Source of the DNA: Blastocladiella britannica
Lineage: Eukaryota > Blastocladiomycota > Blastocladiomycetes > Blastocladiales > Blastocladiaceae
DNA length: 26,393 nucleotides
Assembly (NCBI GenBank): GCA_025349905.2
Contig: MU624749.1
Span: forward strand, 1 to 26,393
Reading direction: 5' to 3'
Below, one piece after another: positions 1 through 10,548 of the stretch (position 1 is the first letter of the stretch; each line of letters starts with the position of its first letter). Under the pieces are notes generated by a model. That model saw nothing but the letters and a program-made list of their open reading frames with translations. It searched no databases and was not told where the DNA came from. Both the position numbers and the translations under genes were made by a program.

Positions 1-344
1 GTGGAAATTTGATCCTTTTTCCGCCTTTTTTTCCTCCGCAAAACTCCAGCCGTGCAGTCCAGGATCAATCACATTGATCAAGCACAACCCTCGTACTTTA
101 CCAAATCCGAGGACAAGTATACACGCTATACCTCCACCATTTCCCATTGTGATAGGTGTGGCGTACCCAAAAGATATGAAAGATCGCTGCTGCGCCGTAT
201 AAAGTTTTCGTGATCCGTTTACTCTCCTTGGCCCAAACCCACTCCCCACCGCCGCTCTCTCTCGACCGCAACGACTGACCGACCACCCTATATCCCTCTA
301 TACATTTGGCATATTCGCTTCAAAAAACAAACAAGTACACAAAG
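1..344 (+). promoter_or_regulatory. Upstream region and probable promoter of the acetyl-CoA synthetase gene
   Basis: No convincing gene lies here. A good TATA-box match (TATAAAG) sits at 198-204, about 145 bases before the synthetase ATG. It is followed by a C/T-rich stretch (roughly 215-300) with few purines, a common layout for fungal core promoters and leaders. A nine-codon ATG frame at 176-202 overlaps the TATA box, so it is probably upstream of the transcription start and not a real uORF. The A-rich run just before the ATG is a favourable start context. Transcription start is inferred, not seen. Confidence 0.5.
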
Positions 345-2729
345 ATGCCGAGCTCGCCCATCACTGCGCACGGCCCGCTCTCGCCTTCTGCTGGCACGGG
401 TATTCTTGGCCAGACCAAGTATGTCAAGGTGCCCGAGAACGATCCGTCGCTCTCGGACGAGGCCAATGCCGCGCCGCTGTACCCGGTGCCGCCGTCGGTC
501 CGCGACAATGGCATCGTCCCGCACGTGGCGTCCATGGAGCAATACCAGTCCATGTACAAGGAGTCCATTGGCGACCCGGATGCGTTTTTCGGCCGTGTAC
601 GAATCGTTTTAGCTCTTGCAATTTGATGGCGCAATCCTGACCAAAGAAAACGAAAAAACAGCACGCCAAGGAGCTGCTCACCTGGCACAAGGAATTCAGC
701 AATGTCAGCGAGGGCAACTTTGAGTACGGCGACGTGGCGTGGTTTGCCGACGGATCGCTCAACGCCTGCTACAATGCGGTGGACCGGTGGGCCGCGATCA
801 ACCCCAACAAGATGGCGATCCTGCACGAGCCCGACACCCCCGGCGGCGAGACCATGAACTACACATACAAGGAGCTCCAGAACGACGTGTGCCGGCTGGC
901 CAATGTTCTGCTGTCGCACGGGATGCGGAAAGGCGACACGGTGGCGATCTACTTACCGATGACCCCGGTGGCGGCGGTGGCGATGCTGGCGTGCGCGCGG
1001 CTCGGGATCGTGCACAGCGTGGTGTTTGCTGGGTTCTCGGCCGAGGCGCTGCGCGATCGGCTCATGGACGCCAACTGCCGGATGCTGATCACCGCCGACG
1101 AGGGGTTGCGGGCGGGCAAGAGCATTCCCATCAAGAAGATCGCCGACGCGGCGCTCAAGGACGCTAGCTGCGTTGAGAAAGTGCTCGTGTTTAAGCGCAC
1201 GGGCGGGGCCGTCACCATGAAGCCCAGTCGCGACCTGTGGTGGCACGAGGAGCTCCCGCGCCAGCGTCCTTACTGCCCGGCGCCGCCGCATTCGGCTGAG
1301 GACCCGCTGTTTATGCTGTACACGTCTGGCAGTACTGGAAAGCCCAAGGGTCTGCTGCACACCACTGCCGGGTACCTTTTGGGTGCCGCGCTCACCGTCA
1401 AGTACGTGTTTGACGTGCACGAGAATGATATTTACGCCTGCATGGCCGACGTTGGATGGATCACTGGCCACACGGTTCGTTTTATTCATTTACAAGATCG
1501 AGGAGGCATCCTGATTGTGTTTTCTTATGATGTAGTACGCAACGTACGGCCCGCTCCTCCTCGGCGCCACCACGGTCTTTTTCGAGAGCGTGCCGACGTA
1601 CCCCAACCCGGAGCGGTACTGGAAGCTGGTGGACGACCTCAAGATCACGCAGTTTTACACTGCGCCGACCGCCATCCGCGCCCTGCAGCGTTTTGGCGAA
1701 GAGCACGTGAAAAAGTACTCGCTTTCGTCGCTGCGCGTCCTTGGCACTGTCGGCGAGCCCATCAATCCGTCCGCGTGGGAGTGGTACAACCGCGTTGTTG
1801 GTCGCGGCCGCACGGCGATCGTGGACACGTACTGGCAGACGGGTGCGTTTTCCCATTTCACGTTCATATTTCGGATGACCTGACATAAAAAAAAATGGGG
1901 AGGTAGAGACGGGAAGCAACGTCATTACACCGCTTCCAGGTGCGATTCCGACCAAGCCCGGATCGGCTACGCTTCCCTTCTTTGGGATCGATGCGGTGAT
2001 TGTTGATCCGACATCGGGCCTCGAGCTGGAGGGCAACTCGGTCACGGGTGTGCTGTGCTTCCGCAGCCCGTGGCCGTCGATGGCCCGTACCATTTACGGC
2101 GACCACCAGCGGTACCTCGATACGTACTTTAACGTGTACCCGTCCCTGTACTTTACGGGCGATGGAGCCACGCGCGACAAGGTACTACATGTCATTTTCC
2201 ATTTTGATTTCTTCTAAAAGTTGAATATGTATACATAGGACGGATATATTTGGGTGCGCGGTCGCGTGGACGACGTGATCAACGTGGCCGGGCACCGACT
2301 GTCGACGGCCGAGGTGGAATCGGCGCTGGTGGCCCACGACACGTGTGCCGAGAGCGCGGTGGTCGGCGCGCCGGACGAGATCAGCGGCGCGTGCATTGTG
2401 GCGTTTGTGACGCTCAAGGTCACGCACACGCCCGTCGAAGTGATTCCGACGCTGCTCAAGGAGCAGGTGCGGCGAGTGATTGGCCCGATCGCTACTCCCA
2501 AGAGGGTCATTGTGGTGCCTGAGCTGCCCAAGACCCGCAGTGGCAAGATTATGCGTCGGATCTTGCGCAAGATTGTCGAGGGCCAGTTGGAGACTATTGG
2601 CGATACGTCGACGCTGGCCGATCCAAGGTATTACTTTTTTACTCTTCATAAGGCAATCCAATTAACGTCCTTATTTATTATAGCATCATTCAAATCTTGA
2701 TCGAAAAGTATGGGGCGGCGTTGGCGTGA
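345..2729 (+). CDS. acs: Acetyl-CoA synthetase (acetate-CoA ligase), six exons
   Basis: Activates acetate with ATP to acetyl-AMP and then acetyl-CoA, supplying cytosolic and nuclear acetyl-CoA. Exons: 345-596, 662-1474, 1536-1842, 1907-2181, 2239-2627, 2684-2729, giving 693 residues, slightly above the usual ~650-680. The AMP-binding P-loop [11 protein letters not shown] is at residues 304-314, the adenylate motif YWQTETG at 454-460 (its E codon is split by the third intron), and the C-terminal PKTRSGK motif ends at K652, the acetylation-controlled catalytic lysine. The ATG at 345 is chosen because it is the first ATG of the frame, in an A-rich context. The N-terminus shows no mitochondrial presequence and the C-terminus (GAALA) no peroxisomal PTS1, so I infer a cytosolic enzyme. 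The last exon is only 46 nt. The gene ends 66 bases before VPS26 on the same strand. Confidence 0.96.
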
Positions 2730-2795
2730 AGGAGTGTTGGCGGAATCGTTTTCTTTTTCGAAATTCAATCAATTTTCATTCAGGAAAATTCCAAC

Positions 2796-4087
2796 ATGAA
2801 CTCGCTCTTTGGCCTCGGCACGTCGGCAGAGATCGACGTGCGGTTCACGAACGAAGAGCAGCGCAAGTGGGTCGACGTCAAGGTGGGCCGCGATCAGCGC
2901 GACAAGTTCCCGCTGTACGCCGACGGCGAGACAATCACTGGCAAGGTTGACTAACCTTTTAATTATGATGAACGCGGCCTTGGCGCCGGCGCTGCGAGCA
3001 ATAACACGATGCGGCCAGGACCTCGTCCACGATATTAACTCGCATATGTTTTTTTGACAGGTCACGGTCCGTGTCAAGGACGGCAAGAAACTCGAGCACA
3101 ATGGCATCCGAATCCAGTTCTTGGGGCAAATCGGTACGTCCGCTGCTGCTGCTGCTCAGAATGAATAACCGGATCGAATTATTCATATGCCGGATGGCCG
3201 ACCTAAAAAAACAGAAATGTTTCCGGAAAAGACACCGCACGAGTTCCTCACCATGGCCCAGGAGCTCATGGCGCCAGGAGAGATGCGCGGGCTGCAGACG
3301 TTTGATTTCGAGTTCAAGAACGTGGAGAAGCAATACGAATGCTACCTGGGTCTCCACGTGAAGCTGCGGTTCGTCGTACTCTTTTTTTTAAACGTGTGAA
3401 TCCGTTGGTATTGACACTATTGAGTGTACAGGTACTTTGTGCGCGTCACGATCAACCGCCGCCTGTCCGACATTGTGCGCGAAAAGGACATTTGGGTGTA
3501 CAACTACACGCCCTTGCCCGACGAAAACTTGCCGATCCGCATGGAGGTTGGGATCGAAGAGTGTTTGCACATTGAGTTTGAGTACAACAAGTCCAGGTGC
3601 GTTCGGCTTCTTCCTTTGGAGCTACTGTTTTTTTTTATGCTCATTCCTTCACATGATACAGGTACCACTTGAGCGACGTGATTGTAGGCAAAATCTACTT
3701 TTTGCTGGTCCGCATAAAAATTAAGTACATGGAGCTGTCGATTCTTCGGCGCGAGCAAACAGCCAACAGTACCGTTAACACCTTTACTTGGATCAAACAT
3801 CCTTTATTTGACCATATATATGAACAGTGGCGCCAAACCAGGTCGCCAGCGCCGAATCGGAAACGCTGGCCAAGTTTGAAATCATGGATGGAGCGCCCGT
3901 CAAGGGCGAGACGATCCCGATTCGCATGTTCCTGAGCGGGTACGAGCTCACGCCGTCGTTCCGCGACGTGAACAAGAAATTTAGTGTGCGGTATTTCCTC
4001 AACCTGGTGCTGGTGGACGAGGAGAACCGCCGGTACTTTAAGCAGCAGGAAATTACCATGATCCGCGCACCGCAGGAGGATGAGTGA
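2796..4087 (+). CDS. VPS26: Retromer subunit Vps26 (arrestin-fold), six exons
   Basis: Vps26 is an arrestin-like subunit of the Vps26-Vps29-Vps35 retromer core, which recycles cargo receptors from endosomes to the trans-Golgi or plasma membrane. Exons: 2796-2945, 3061-3133, 3215-3368, 3432-3596, 3662-3768, 3828-4087, total 302 residues. The family signature is read across the junctions: VTVRVKDGKKLEHNGI, then MFPEKTPHEFL, REKDIWVYNYTPLP, HIEFEYNKSRYHL, DVIVGKIYFLLVRIKIKYME and a C-terminal block with NKKFSVRYFLNLVLVDEENR and YFKQQE. It ends soon after that block, so it lacks the long unstructured tail of many Vps26 proteins. The fifth junction (donor at 3769, acceptor at 3827) is the least certain because the loop there is poorly conserved; this choice is the one that keeps the frame. 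A (GCT)5 run lies in the second intron. Confidence 0.95.
3142..3156 (+). repeat. (GCT)5 trinucleotide run in a VPS26 intron
   Basis: Five perfect GCT units lie just after the second VPS26 donor site. It is intronic, so it does not code. It is a candidate length-variable microsatellite; nothing shows that it has a function. Confidence 0.75.
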
Positions 4088-4147
4088 TTCCTTTTTTGAA
4101 GTTATAATCCTTTTCTCATTCCACACAACCAAAAAGAGAGAACTTGC

Positions 4148-5584
4148 ATGGATCAGCCGGTGGAGCCATCGTCAATGGCGGCGGTAACAACAGCATCGCG
4201 TCGCACAAGGCGCGTCTCGATTGATCTGGAAGCAGCCGGCCCGCAACTGCCGCCGCTCGACCCCTTGCCACCCGTATCGGCGGGCGGCGCAGTCCGCATC
4301 CCGCTAAAATCATCCACATCATTCACATCGGCCCACCGTGCCGCATCAGGCTACTATGGTCACCACGTGTCCGCGCAAGATCTGCGCGCAATCCACGAAT
4401 CCGATTCGGATGTGCTCCAGCAGCACCCGCTGGGAGCATTTCGCGACGCGGACGACCTCGATCTGGCGGCGATGGGAATGGACGAGTCAGGGGCCACGCT
4501 GCCGTGCATTCCGGATCCGACCATGATTTACATTCCAACGGCGATGGGGTACAAGAAGGTGCCTCGCGCAGAGGCGTTGCGGATTCTCTCAGGTGCCGGC
4601 GATACGCCTTCCTTGTCTGGAGCGGCGGCGGGCGGAGGGAAAGGAGGGCACGAGAAAGCGGGCGGTGCCCCTTGGTCTCCAGGATCAAAGCTTGCTCCCA
4701 CGGTTCCCGCCATCAAACGCATGCTCACGCTCGTGCACCGCGGACTCTCAGTGGCGTCGCATGCCATGCCTCCGGTCTTGCTAGGTGCGCTGTCTTTTGT
4801 GCTCCTGCCTTTTGTCTGTCCTGGTTGATTGGATTCAAATCTTCCAGGTCTGAGTATCATGGAAACGATCCTCGTGGGCCGCGACCCGACTGCCCTCGCA
4901 CTTGCGCTGTACGCGCCGATCGCGCGAAGCCTGGCGGTCACATTCGACTCGCTCCTCACTGTCGCGATCGTGTTTCGCGGGTACCAGTTGATCACTGCAG
5001 CATCGACTCCACCACTGCAAGCGCGCCAAATCCATCCAGTTTCGACAGTATCACCAGCAAAGGGCTCGCGATCGGTATTACCCGCTGTGCCACCCGTCGC
5101 GACCACGAGCGGTATCGCGCTCGATCATCCAACTCCCAACACCGCCGTCCGGCTCGAGTCCCCGCGTACTGCCCGCCCGCACACCGACCGCGCCCCCGTC
5201 CCACCCATCCTTCCACTCGTGTTTTACTTTATCGCAATTCTCGGCGGCGCACTGACGTTCCCGCTAGTCGACGATCTCGGATCGGCCATTGCCGGTTTGC
5301 CCAACATGCCGCACGGATCAGGGATCGCCGACAATGCGGCGCTGGCCGCCTGGATCCTGCGTGCGGGGACTGCAGGCACTGCGATCGCGCCCGCGGCCAT
5401 TGCTCCAGGCCCGCCGGGAGACTGGGCGACGATTGTGGCTCTGTGGCAGATTGGGGTGCTGGTAAGGCTGGGAGCGGTCATTGGCGCATGGGCATCGGAG
5501 ATTGGCGAAATGGCACGCGTGGTGATGCGGAAACGACGGCTGGGTGGTGGGGGGTACAGCGGGAAGCACCGGGATCCTCAGTAA
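4148..5584 (+). CDS. Unrecognised multi-pass membrane protein, two exons
   Basis: I do not recognise this family. Exons 4148-4784 and 4848-5584 join through a 63-nt GT-AG intron to give 457 residues. The first ~200 residues look disordered: rich in Ala, Ser, Pro and Gly, with a basic patch (SRRTRRVS), acidic stretches and a Gly-rich run. Hydrophobic segments follow: around HAMPPVLLGLSIMETILVG (about 206-224, created across the splice junction), LAVTFDSLLTVAIVF (about 242-256), ILPLVFYFIAILGGALTF near residue 335, and VALWQIGVLVRLGAVIGAWA near 420. The cytosolic-looking tail ends in a basic cluster (RKRR). Between the second and third segments is a ~70-residue Pro/Thr/Ser-rich linker. Reading frame and GC-rich codon use match its neighbours, and the intron joins two frames cleanly, which supports a real gene. 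It converges on the SAM-carrier gene 65 bases downstream. Confidence 0.75.
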
Positions 5585-5649
5585 AATACATAATGCAAAT
5601 GGAAATTCGACAATATACAATCATAAGGGAATAGGAGGGGAGGGACGCT

Positions 5650-6793
5650 TTATTCAAGCGTGGACCGGTCAATCAGGTACCGCTTGGACTTTTCGTAGGC
5701 GCCGAGGAAAATGAACCCGCCGACTGATATCCAAAGCGTGCGTGGACCGATGCCGCGGAAGAGCGCGTGCATGCCCTCTTTACGAACAATGGACTTGAAA
5801 GTGGCCGTCATTCCGACGTAGTGCGATTCAGAGCCCTATTGCACAAACAATTCAGTCAGTCGATCGCGAAATAAACAAGTAGGGGAGACAACGGTACCGC
5901 CTGAGCAGCACCAAGCATGACCCGGGTCTTGATGACATCGAGCGGCGTGGTTATGGCAGCAGCGATCCCACCTGCAACCGACCCACACATGGCCGCATCC
6001 AACGGATCGGCCACGGGCAGCGATTTGCGGTACGCCGCGTACGACTTGAGGTACTCGTACAGCGGGAACTGGATGCACGTGAACGGGATCTCGCGCATCA
6101 CCGTCGACAGGTATCCGCGGTAAAAGCCCGCAAGCCCCTCGGCACGGAAAATGGACGTCAGCGCGGTTGTAGTGGAGTTGTATCGGCCTGCTTGCAGCCG
6201 TTGTTTAACCACCTCGGTGGGGACGCGGATCACGCAGGCTGACTGTTATATATTGGTGAGACGAGAAACCACCAAAAGACAAGGATCGTCGTACCACTTC
6301 ACCAAGAGACGCGGATGCCATGTGCACGGCGGGAGCATACCGCTCATCGGGCAACCATGTCTTTGCCAATGCCTTGCAGTACTCGTAGGTGACAAAGAAC
6401 GCGGCAGCTGCACCCATCAATGTCAGGCCATTAAATACAGCAACGATAATGCAAAAAGGAAAGGCATGCCTCCTGGCGCAGAGCCGACGACGGCGGGCAA
6501 AAGTCCCGAGAAGATGCCCCGAAATCCGCCGGCCTTGATAAACCCTTCGGGGCTCTGCAAGCGCGTTTTCATGGTGTCCAGGGGGAACAAGATGGTGTCG
6601 ACTGACGTTCCTGCAAGCGCGCCTGCCTGTTGGTGCATTGTAGTCAATATTTCATTCGGTTTATTTGTGGTTTTAGACGCGTCGCTGTCGTTCAAGACAG
6701 AAAAAATTAATAAAAAGGCCAGTGCATTACAATCAGAGCTTGCTGGAGCGTCGCGTTACGCGCGGCGGGCTGCGGGATAGACGTCGTGGCCAT
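5650..6793 (-). CDS. PET8: Mitochondrial S-adenosylmethionine carrier (SAMC/Pet8, SLC25A26 type), five exons
   Basis: Inner-membrane carrier that brings cytosolic S-adenosylmethionine into mitochondria in exchange for S-adenosylhomocysteine, feeding methylation of mitochondrial RNA and proteins and biotin or lipoate synthesis. Exons in transcription order: 6793-6731, 6626-6470, 6407-6295, 6242-5898, 5835-5650, giving 287 residues, close to yeast Pet8. The three carrier repeats each show the P-x-[DE]-x-x-[KR] motif: PLDTMK (36-41), PTEVVK (119-124) and PLDVIK (211-216). [20 protein letters not shown] and [16 protein letters not shown] are typical of the SAMC subfamily. The second intron (6469-6408) starts with GC, not GT; this junction is the one that restores the conserved GSAPGAAAFF stretch without gain or loss. 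The first intron is 104 nt, longer than most here. The gene lies 72 bases downstream of an F-box gene on the same strand. Confidence 0.94.
6408..6469 (-). other. Non-canonical GC-AG intron in the SAM-carrier gene
   Basis: The donor reads GGAG|GCATGC and the acceptor GTGCAG|CTGCC. Joining here gives [15 protein letters not shown], matching the conserved carrier spacing exactly; no GT nearby would keep both frame and residues. It is a minor but known intron class. Confidence 0.8.
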
Positions 6794-6865
6794 ATGTATA
6801 ATAATTTTATCGAGTGTAATTTTTTCAGTTGAAGAGTGGATTGCGACATGCAGGGATCTTTGTAC

Positions 6866-7996
6866 TCACGCGCCAACAACAATCGGTGCCGCCGGCCCTG
6901 CCGCGACAACGGGAAGGTCCTATATACCAATAAATACCAATCCGTCAACCAACTAGTATACCATGCAAATGAGACACACGTACCATAGGTGGGCGACGCA
7001 CGAACCCCATTCCGAGCCCAAACTTGAAGCACGGGCGGTGTTTGATAGCCGGCGCGACAAACACCGACTCGAACCCGATCCCCTCCATGATCCCGAGCGA
7101 GATACGCGGGCAGTCGTACAACTTGATAGTCGACAAGTGTGGAGCTCCCGCACCCAGCGCACACATCCCCGCATTGGTCACGAGCGTGGCGCCGTGCAGC
7201 AGCAGCGTGCGCAGCATCGGCGCCGCCGCCGCAATGCCCGCCAATCCCGCGCTCGAGATCCCATGAGCCGATGCCAGCGCCAGGTATTGCAAGCGCGGCA
7301 GTGGGGCCAGGACGGCCGCCAGAGCGTCGTTGTCGAACCAACGCGTCGAAGAAAGCGACAGCGAGGTCAGGCGTGGGCACGCGTGCGCCACGTCGGCCAT
7401 TTGGACTGGATCCAGGCCCATGTTGCACCACACGTGCAGGTGCTCGAGCTGCGGGGCTCCTTGCGCCAGAGCTACCAGAGGCTCGGCGCTAAAGGCAGTG
7501 GCAGTCGCGGTGTAATGCGTAATGTGCAGGGAACGCAGGTTCGGGAACTGCATCACGGCGCCCGTGCTCGGGTGGGACATGGGTGCCACGAGACGCGAGA
7601 ATCCATGGTTGGAGAGGGTGAGCCAGCCGTCAATGTCGAGACCTTTATTTCTCGCGGATTCACATCAGAACAATTTCACATCGCGAAATAAGGGAACGTA
7701 CGATGAACGCCCTGGACAAGGTCCCATGCGGCATTGAGCACATCGTCGCGGACATTGGACAACTTCAGTTCGCGGAACTCTGGCGCGTGCGCGTCGAGAA
7801 GCTCCAGGATGCGCGTGCGATGCGCCCAGTCCTCGTCAAAGGTGAAATGAGCATTGCGCCAAAGGCATGGTGAGTCTACGAGTTGGGAGAAGGTTTTGCT
7901 GACGCTGCGAAGTCGGACAAGATTGCGAGTGGGAATGTGGGCAAAGATGTCCAGCACGATTTCCGACGGCAGGTGCATAAAAGTCAAGGACGGCAT
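6866..7996 (-). CDS. F-box protein with leucine-rich C-terminal region, three exons
   Basis: F-box proteins recruit substrates to SCF (Skp1-Cullin-F-box) ubiquitin ligases. Exons in transcription order: 7996-7702, 7642-6984, 6919-6866, total 335 residues. The F-box is at the N-terminus (residues ~7-52): MHLPSEIVLDIFAHIPTRNL, then VRLRSVSKTFSQLVDSPCLW. The rest has loosely spaced leucine-rich segments such as FPNLRSLHITHYT, APQLEHLHVW, CPRLTSLSLSSTRW, LPRLQYLALASAHGI and APHLSTIKLYDCPRI, typical of an Fbxl-type horseshoe that binds the substrate. The last exon adds a short hydrophobic tail (PVVAAGPAAPIVVGA). The ATG at 7996 sits directly before the F-box; a frame extension upstream to 8062 is not conserved in character. 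The target cannot be told. Its start is 115 bases from the stop of a second F-box gene upstream on the same strand. Confidence 0.85.
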
Positions 7997-8111
7997 GATG
8001 TATGCTGGGATATTAGTATAGTATGGATGGAATGGATCAAGTATGAGAAAGTGATTGACCACAGGTGAATTCTATGGCACGGCAAAGGAAAGAGATGGTT
8101 TTCATTTTTTT

Positions 8112-10461
8112 TTACAGCTGACCAATCCGACGACACGCAAGTCGACCTGCCACTTGCACGTCTGTAAGGCAAGGAAATTGCGCCGCCATCCATCGGATGA
8201 TGGTCGCGCAGTGGGTGCGCTTGAGCAAGTCCTCGCGCAAGAAGCCGCCTCCAGTGGTGGTACCATCGGATCCAGCAGCAGCTCGACGCGATTCAGGAAC
8301 CTGATCCGCGGTAAACTCGACTTCGTCCGTCAAGTCTACCGCAGAGTCAACCGACGTGCTCCGAATCCGGTCAGGTTTCACTGAGACATTCCCAGGCAGT
8401 GCAACAGGAATGGCAAGCTCCGCTGCCATGGCCACTAATGCCGAGTCGTCAACGTGGTCGACCGTCAAGGTCATGCGTGACAGGTTAGGAGCGGTACGCG
8501 CCAGCTCGCGCATGCTGACCATAGTTTGCGAGTCCCAGACACCGAGCGCCATCCCACCAAGCTCAATGCACCGGACCGTCGGCGCCCATCCACGCACCAG
8601 TGTCTCGAGCGTCTCAGGACCCAGCGCCAGCCCTTGCATTTCGACAATGCGCAGCTTCGGTGCCGCCGACACGAGCAGAGACACGGTTGCGCGGTCCAGC
8701 GGTAGTGCCACGTGGTAGACGGACTCGAGGTGCACGCGGTGCAGGGATGGAAGCGGCGTGGACGCCAGCGCACAAGCGAGCCGCTGCACCGACCGAGCGG
8801 CGTGCGAAGAAATGGCCGAGATCTCGAGGTCGGCCAGACGCGGGAGTGGGACTGGGTCCTCGAAAAGCGAGAGAACCAGGTCCGATGCAAGCGCGGCCGA
8901 GACGTAGTTGAAAATGAGTCGCTTCGTCACGGGCGCAACGAGGCACAGCGCTGAGCGCACTGCTGCTGCCGAGGGCGGAGACCACAGCTCTAGCGCGGCC
9001 GAATGCAGCGGCGCGGGCACAACGACTTTTATGGTAGAGGTGTTGATAGGAGGAGAAAGTGGGAGAGTTCCGGGCATGCGTGGCGGGTCACGAAACAAGA
9101 GCCGCACCGTCGACAAGCGAGCAAGGCCGCCCAGCGCAGACTGCGTCCAAAGGGGCTCCGAGTAGTCCACGTGCATGTCGAGCTGCTCCAAATTCGGAAA
9201 CATGGCCCGCACTGCCGCGGCGCGGCTGTCCGACATTTCCTCGTCGTTGAGGTCGTGCAATACCAAATGGGTGAGTCGCTCGCTGGCCAGAGACGTCGCT
9301 GGTTTTGTCGTCATTGGCGTCGCCTCCGTCGACCAGAGCGATGCGACCGGGTCGACAATCCACTCGCAGTGTCTCACCTCCAACTGCTCCAGCCGGGGAA
9401 GGGCAATTGCTGTCAAATGGCCCAGGATGGCAAACAACAGGCTGTTGGTTCCGAACGAGCTCGCTGGCAGCACAGACAGCGTGAACTCCACCGACCGCAA
9501 CGCAAGTGCCGTGAGACTGCCGCCAAGAAGCACAAGGTCGTCAAAGTGCTCGGATGTCAGTCGCGTATGGGTCAAGTCCAGCGATGCGAGCGCCGGGCAC
9601 CCGGCGGCAAGAGACGCAAACAGGTCGAATGGAAGCGCAAGGTCGGCCGTCAGCGCCAGCGACTGCAAGTGCGCAAAGTGGCCGCGCGCAAACGCCGTCG
9701 ACAAGTTGATCATGGACCACGCGGGCATTTGCACCAAGTCCAGCTCGCGCACGGGCGATATCCAGCACGGAGAGGGCGATGGTAGGGCGAAAATCGTCTT
9801 CCCAGCAAAGGAATCCAGGTGCAGCTCGGCGAGATCCGTGGCACGAGTTGTGCGCTGCCAGTAAATGGGACTGGTCATGGCCACGCGTCGTAGGTGCGGC
9901 GGCGACCCGTTGCCAGACACCATCCGTGCCAGGTTACGACCGTGATGCGCCAAGACGCCACTCCCGTCCCTGTGATGCTGCGGTGCGCCGTGATGGTGGT
10001 CCAGGCGCACGTCGTACGAAAAGTCGGTGTTGCACTGGACCGTCAGCAGGGACGGCGACGCGCGCGCACCGGCCAGCGCGTGCTCCGAGTCCGTGACGAG
10101 GTGCAGTAGGCGGGCGGCTCCGGTAAAGGAGCGCGCAGCCGCGTGTAAATGGTCGATGCGCACGCCGCGCGGCGCATGCGAGATGGTCGAGAGCTTGAGA
10201 TGCAGCATGGCGGTGTTGGGGAACTGGCCAAGCACCGTGTCGACAGACGGGGTGCGTGCTGTTGGCTCTATTGTGAGCGACTGTGTATCATTTGTGTCAG
10301 TCCTTTGTCGTGAGCGCAAATGAATAGACGAGGAATTGTACCTTGGTGCCGGCGGTAATTGCGGCGGCCCAAGTCCTGCACACGCGCCGGGCACGAGCGA
10401 GATCGCGCAGTTCCAGCCACGCAAACGTATCCTCGAGGAGCTCGAACGGCAGCGAGTCCAT
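8112..10461 (-). CDS. Large F-box protein with leucine-rich C-terminal region, two exons
   Basis: Exon 1 (10461-10342, 40 codons) encodes almost only the F-box core: MDSLPFELLEDTFAWLELRD followed by LARARRVCRTWAAAI. After a 61-nt intron (10341-10281), exon 2 (10280-8112) carries about 720 residues, for 762 in all. Exon 2 contains many leucine-rich segments (FAHLQSLALTADL, CPALASLDLTHTRLT, LPRLEQLEVRHCEWI, SERLTHLVLHDLND, FPNLEQLDMHVDY, LPRLADLEISAIS, APKLRIVEMQGLAL, APNLSRMTLTVDHV), consistent with an LRR-like substrate-binding domain. The final ~80 residues are Asp/Thr-rich and less ordered, then end in a Cys/Arg-rich stretch. It is probably an SCF ubiquitin-ligase adaptor; the target is unknown. 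Its predicted architecture matches the next gene downstream (F-box then LRR), but without an alignment I cannot say they are recent duplicates. Confidence 0.85.
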
Positions 10462-10548
10462 ATTTATTTATAAGGTCTATAAGGCGTCCAGGAGCGAAGA
10501 GAAGTCAAGTTGAGCGATTTCATTCATCCTGTGGCGTTTAACTCAGCC

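Noticed and set aside
176..202. Nine-codon uORF before acetyl-CoA synthetase
   Set aside because: It overlaps the likely TATA box, so it is probably not in the transcript.
98..286. 62-codon minus-strand frame upstream of acetyl-CoA synthetase
   Set aside because: Short, no domain, overlaps the TATA box and C/T-rich promoter tract.
320..919. 199-codon minus-strand frame over the start of acetyl-CoA synthetase
   Set aside because: It runs through the synthetase intron and both exons antisense and has no recognisable sequence.
4504..5634. 376-codon plus-strand frame overlapping the orphan membrane gene
   Set aside because: Arg/His/Pro-rich shadow frame with no hydrophobic pattern; the two-exon model in the other frame gives consistent membrane segments and a valid intron.
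9003..9864. Long plus-strand frames (about 230-260 codons) over the large F-box gene
   Set aside because: Two overlapping frames of Arg/Gln- or Ser-rich composition without domains; the minus strand carries a continuous LRR protein with an F-box exon.
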